Source: Aquimarina latercula DSM 2041 (lineage in GTDB: Bacteria > Bacteroidota > Bacteroidia > Flavobacteriales > Flavobacteriaceae). From it: 64,000 nt of DNA. Positions 62,134 through 64,000 of this stretch are shown piece after piece. Every line of letters begins with the position of its first letter. Positions within the stretch are counted from its first letter, which is position 1. Position numbers and translations under genes: made by a program. The notes beneath the pieces were generated by a model that made no database searches, was not told the DNA's origin, and worked only from the letters and a program-made list of their open reading frames with translations. The stretch is taken from positions 1 to 64,000 of the forward strand of contig NZ_AUMK01000016.1 of NCBI RefSeq assembly GCF_000430645.1. The letters run 5' to 3'.

Positions 62134-64000
62134 GTCCTCCTAATGTTTCTAATTGCTGATCTATTTGACTAATTAAAAATGTTGACTCTATAAATGCTTC
62201 TTTTATACTTTCTAAAAACTCTTTAAGTGTACCATCTATATCTGGATTAAATTCTAAGTTTCTAAATTCTTCAAAAGTGGTGTTAATCAGATTAGCTATA
62301 GAAGAGATTTGTTCTATAGATTCTTGAAGAAGCGTTGGGCTTTGACATCTTAATATATTATAGAATAATTGCGTATACACCTCTATCAACACTCTTAACA
62401 CACTTAATTCCTCTTCTGCTCTTGCTCCCCTAACTCCTTCTAATAAAGCCCTGTAAGTGTTTTCATCAAACATATCAAACAACAAATTGTTGTTATCACC
62501 TGATGTAAAAGATTCTACATCTTGGATCACAGCATTAAACCGTTCTTCTATGCTATCAAAAGCCAAAATAGTTTCTTCTCCAAATCCTTCTAGTGCTCCA
62601 GAATTTCGAATTGTCTCAAATTCCGCTATCATACCTCTAACAAAACCACTTACTATATCTACACAAGTGAATTCTCCTTCATCAGAACCTATACTAATAG
62701 ATCTTGGACCATCTAATCGTTCTCCGCATAATTCGCTTATAGCACTTAGAGAAACCTCTATAGAAGATGCATCATATAGATCTAAAGATCTTCTTACTTG
62801 TGATCTATTGGTACGTTCAATTTCTTCTCCTGCAACATTCCATAGATATCGATCTGCTATATCAGAAGTATTATTTAATACCAAAGTATTTTCTTCAATC
62901 AAATGTGTAAACTGTGCTGATGGTTGTTCTTCTATTGTTATTACAATTCCTGAAGCTTCTCCATTCACCAAGATTGGGACCGAACTTACAGAAGATGGTA
63001 CATCTGTAGCTCTAAACACAAAACGACCATTTCTAAAAGAAACCCCATTGCCTGTAATTGTTACTTGTGCTCCATCTGGTTGTACCGTAAATGGATAGAA
63101 TACATCATCTCCTCTACAAATAGTAGTGGGTTCAATTTCTACCACGATTTCTTCTACGATTTCAATAGCAACTTCTATTTCTTCTCGATTAGCACAATCA
63201 TTTACTCCTCCTTGCGCTATAACTGTAAATGTGAATACTCCTGAAGTTTCAAATCTATAGGCGTGTTCTATGCTAGTTTCGGTTGATTCAACGCGATCCG
63301 ATCCATCTCCAAAATCCCATGTGTACTCCAAATTCTCTTCAAGATTATCTCCCGTAATATTGAAGGTTACCGTTACCTGATTGTCTTCGGTTGTTTCCGA
63401 GATATTAGCAACTTCAATTCCAAATTCTGGTCTTCTGGTAATAACAATCTCACATTCTGTGGCAAAATTGTTTACAGTAAATGTGATTGTCTCTCCAATC
63501 AACTCATCACTAACTAGATTAGGGTCAAAAACAAACTCACCGAACTGATTTACAGTAACTCCTCCATGAAGTCCTATCGGAACTTGCGCTTCTACATATC
63601 CACCAGTTGGTGTTATATGAAACGGTAATGGCTCAGTAGTTTCATCAAAACAAAGCTCTCTAGTAGGTAAACTAAGTGTTATAAAGTTTTCATCACAACA
63701 CATATATGGTAATGTAAAATCAGCAATTATGGGATTGAGAACCTCTCTTCCTTCTTCATCAACTTCGCCTTCGAAATCACCAGCTAATGACGGACCGGGA
63801 TATGGATAGGGATACCCATATCCATAAGGATACGGATAGGATCTAAATTCGCCTTCTACATAAACCATAACAAATGTGCCGCCGGGAGCAACACCTCCTT
63901 TATGTTCGAATCCGTGATTCTTATTCAAATAAAATGTAGTATAATTATCGACAAAATCTTGAGCATCAGACTCATTAATTTTTAATACTACGACATTGAA
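62120..64000 (-). CDS. PKD-domain protein of the eCIS cluster, 5' end beyond the window
   Basis: The frame is open to the right edge, upstream of a TTG-start frame at 63928, so the true start is outside the window (627 codons seen). It contains HKGGVAPGGTFVMVYVEGEF, a Tyr/Pro/Gly-rich stretch (SYPYPYGYGYPYPYPG), an Ig-like or cadherin-like region, a PKD domain (YTWDFGDGSDRV) and a second PKD-like unit. The C-terminal third (about 455-620 of the visible part) is helical. Such multi-domain proteins near tape-measure genes could be tail fibre or spike-associated structural proteins. No membrane helix is seen in this part. Confidence 0.75.
   Translation of the reverse strand, partial: FNVVVLKINESDAQDFVDNYTTFYLNKNHGFEHKGGVAPGGTFVMVYVEGEFRSYPYPYGYGYPYPYPGPSLAGDFEGEVDEEGREVLNPIIADFTLPYMCCDENFITLSLPTRELCFDETTEPLPFHITPTGGYVEAQVPIGLHGGVTVNQFGEFVFDPNLVSDELIGETITFTVNNFATECEIVITRRPEFGIEVANISETTEDNQVTVTFNITGDNLEENLEYTWDFGDGSDRVESTETSIEHAYRFETSGVFTFTVIAQGGVNDCANREEIEVAIEIVEEIVVEIEPTTICRGDDVFYPFTVQPDGAQVTITGNGVSFRNGRFVFRATDVPSSVSSVPILVNGEASGIVITIEEQPSAQFTHLIEENTLVLNNTSDIADRYLWNVAGEEIERTNRSQVRRSLDLYDASSIEVSLSAISELCGERLDGPRSISIGSDEGEFTCVDIVSGFVRGMIAEFETIRNSGALEGFGEETILAFDSIEERFNAVIQDVESFTSGDNNNLLFDMFDENTYRALLEGVRGARAEEELSVLRVLIEVYTQLFYNILRCQSPTLLQESIEQISSIANLINTTFEEFRNLEFNPDIDGTLKEFLESIKEAFIESTFLISQIDQQLETLGGRGRS

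Noticed and set aside
62457..63098. 213-codon open frame antisense to the PKD-domain gene
   Set aside because: It is a shadow of a well-supported gene in another frame. Its product is Ser/Thr/Ile-rich with no domain pattern.
63928..64000. TTG at 63928 as the true start of the PKD protein
   Set aside because: The frame stays open with reasonable coding sequence to the right edge, so the gene is more likely cut by the window than started at a TTG.
1..64000. tRNA, rRNA, insertion sequences, prophage or integrative element
   Set aside because: I saw no cloverleaf, no rRNA-like block, no transposase or integrase, and no flanking direct repeats.

Overview
The window is AT-rich and almost certainly comes from a marine-type Flavobacteriaceae (Bacteroidota) chromosome, plausibly close to Aquimarina. 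This genus guess is an inference from gene content. The supporting evidence is TAnnTTTG-type promoter boxes, many Cys-lipoproteins with Bacteroidota signal peptides, DUF4252 proteins next to an ECF sigma factor, LytTR and HisKA_3 signalling genes, and a giant repetitive surface protein. No rRNA, tRNA, insertion sequence, phage integrase or CRISPR array was seen.

Layout, left to right. 1-3395 is the N-terminal part of a very large repetitive surface protein that runs off the left edge. 4638-5013 holds two tandem small genes for nearly identical double-glycine-leader peptides with four cysteines. 5477-10318 holds signalling genes: a NarL-type response regulator, its TPR lipoprotein histidine kinase, a small lipoprotein, and a LytTR regulator whose phospho-acceptor Asp is replaced by Glu. 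10757-13513 holds a sirtuin, a HEAT-like protein and purB. 13597-15825 is an ECF sigma / anti-sigma / two-DUF4252 operon with a GAAA-capped hairpin inside it. 15964-17373 is an S41 protease lipoprotein. 17446-26779 is a vitamin B12 salvage and uptake region: a cobalamin riboswitch driving a TonB receptor, then cobU-cobT-cobS-cobC, a DUF71 ATP pyrophosphatase, and btuF-, btuC- and btuD-like ABC transporter genes. 26919-34429 holds mostly envelope and housekeeping genes (rmuC, a serine hydrolase, an NHL-repeat lipoprotein, a thioesterase, a c-type-heme lipoprotein).

34454-41977 is the branched-chain amino-acid operon ilvD-ilvB-ilvN-ilvC-ilvA. It is preceded by two consecutive short leader peptides rich in Ile and Val codons. 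Each is followed by an antiterminator-compatible segment and a terminator hairpin, which makes a tandem attenuator. 42041-44599 is a second two-component system whose membrane sensor is encoded by a separate overlapping gene. 44903-48464 is a 5-oxoprolinase operon (pxpA, pxpB, pxpC) with an NRAMP-fold transporter that lacks the usual metal-binding residues. 48526-49659 is a DUF2891 lipoprotein.

49787 to the right edge looks like the distal part of an extracellular contractile injection system (eCIS) locus, read on the minus strand. It holds a PKD-domain protein (running off the edge), a tape-measure-family protein, a nucleotidyltransferase-fold protein, a DxD glycosyltransferase-like protein, two DUF4157 proteins, a membrane protein, a CHAP-type cell-wall hydrolase and an AAA+ ATPase. 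One DUF4157 protein ends in a metzincin-type zinc protease motif. The other ends in a domain resembling DNA/RNA non-specific nucleases and is followed 10 bases later by a SUKH (SMI1/KNR4)-like candidate immunity gene. Sheath, tube and baseplate genes are not in the window, so the eCIS assignment is an inference from the accessory genes. This cargo section and the tandem ilv attenuator are the most interesting parts.
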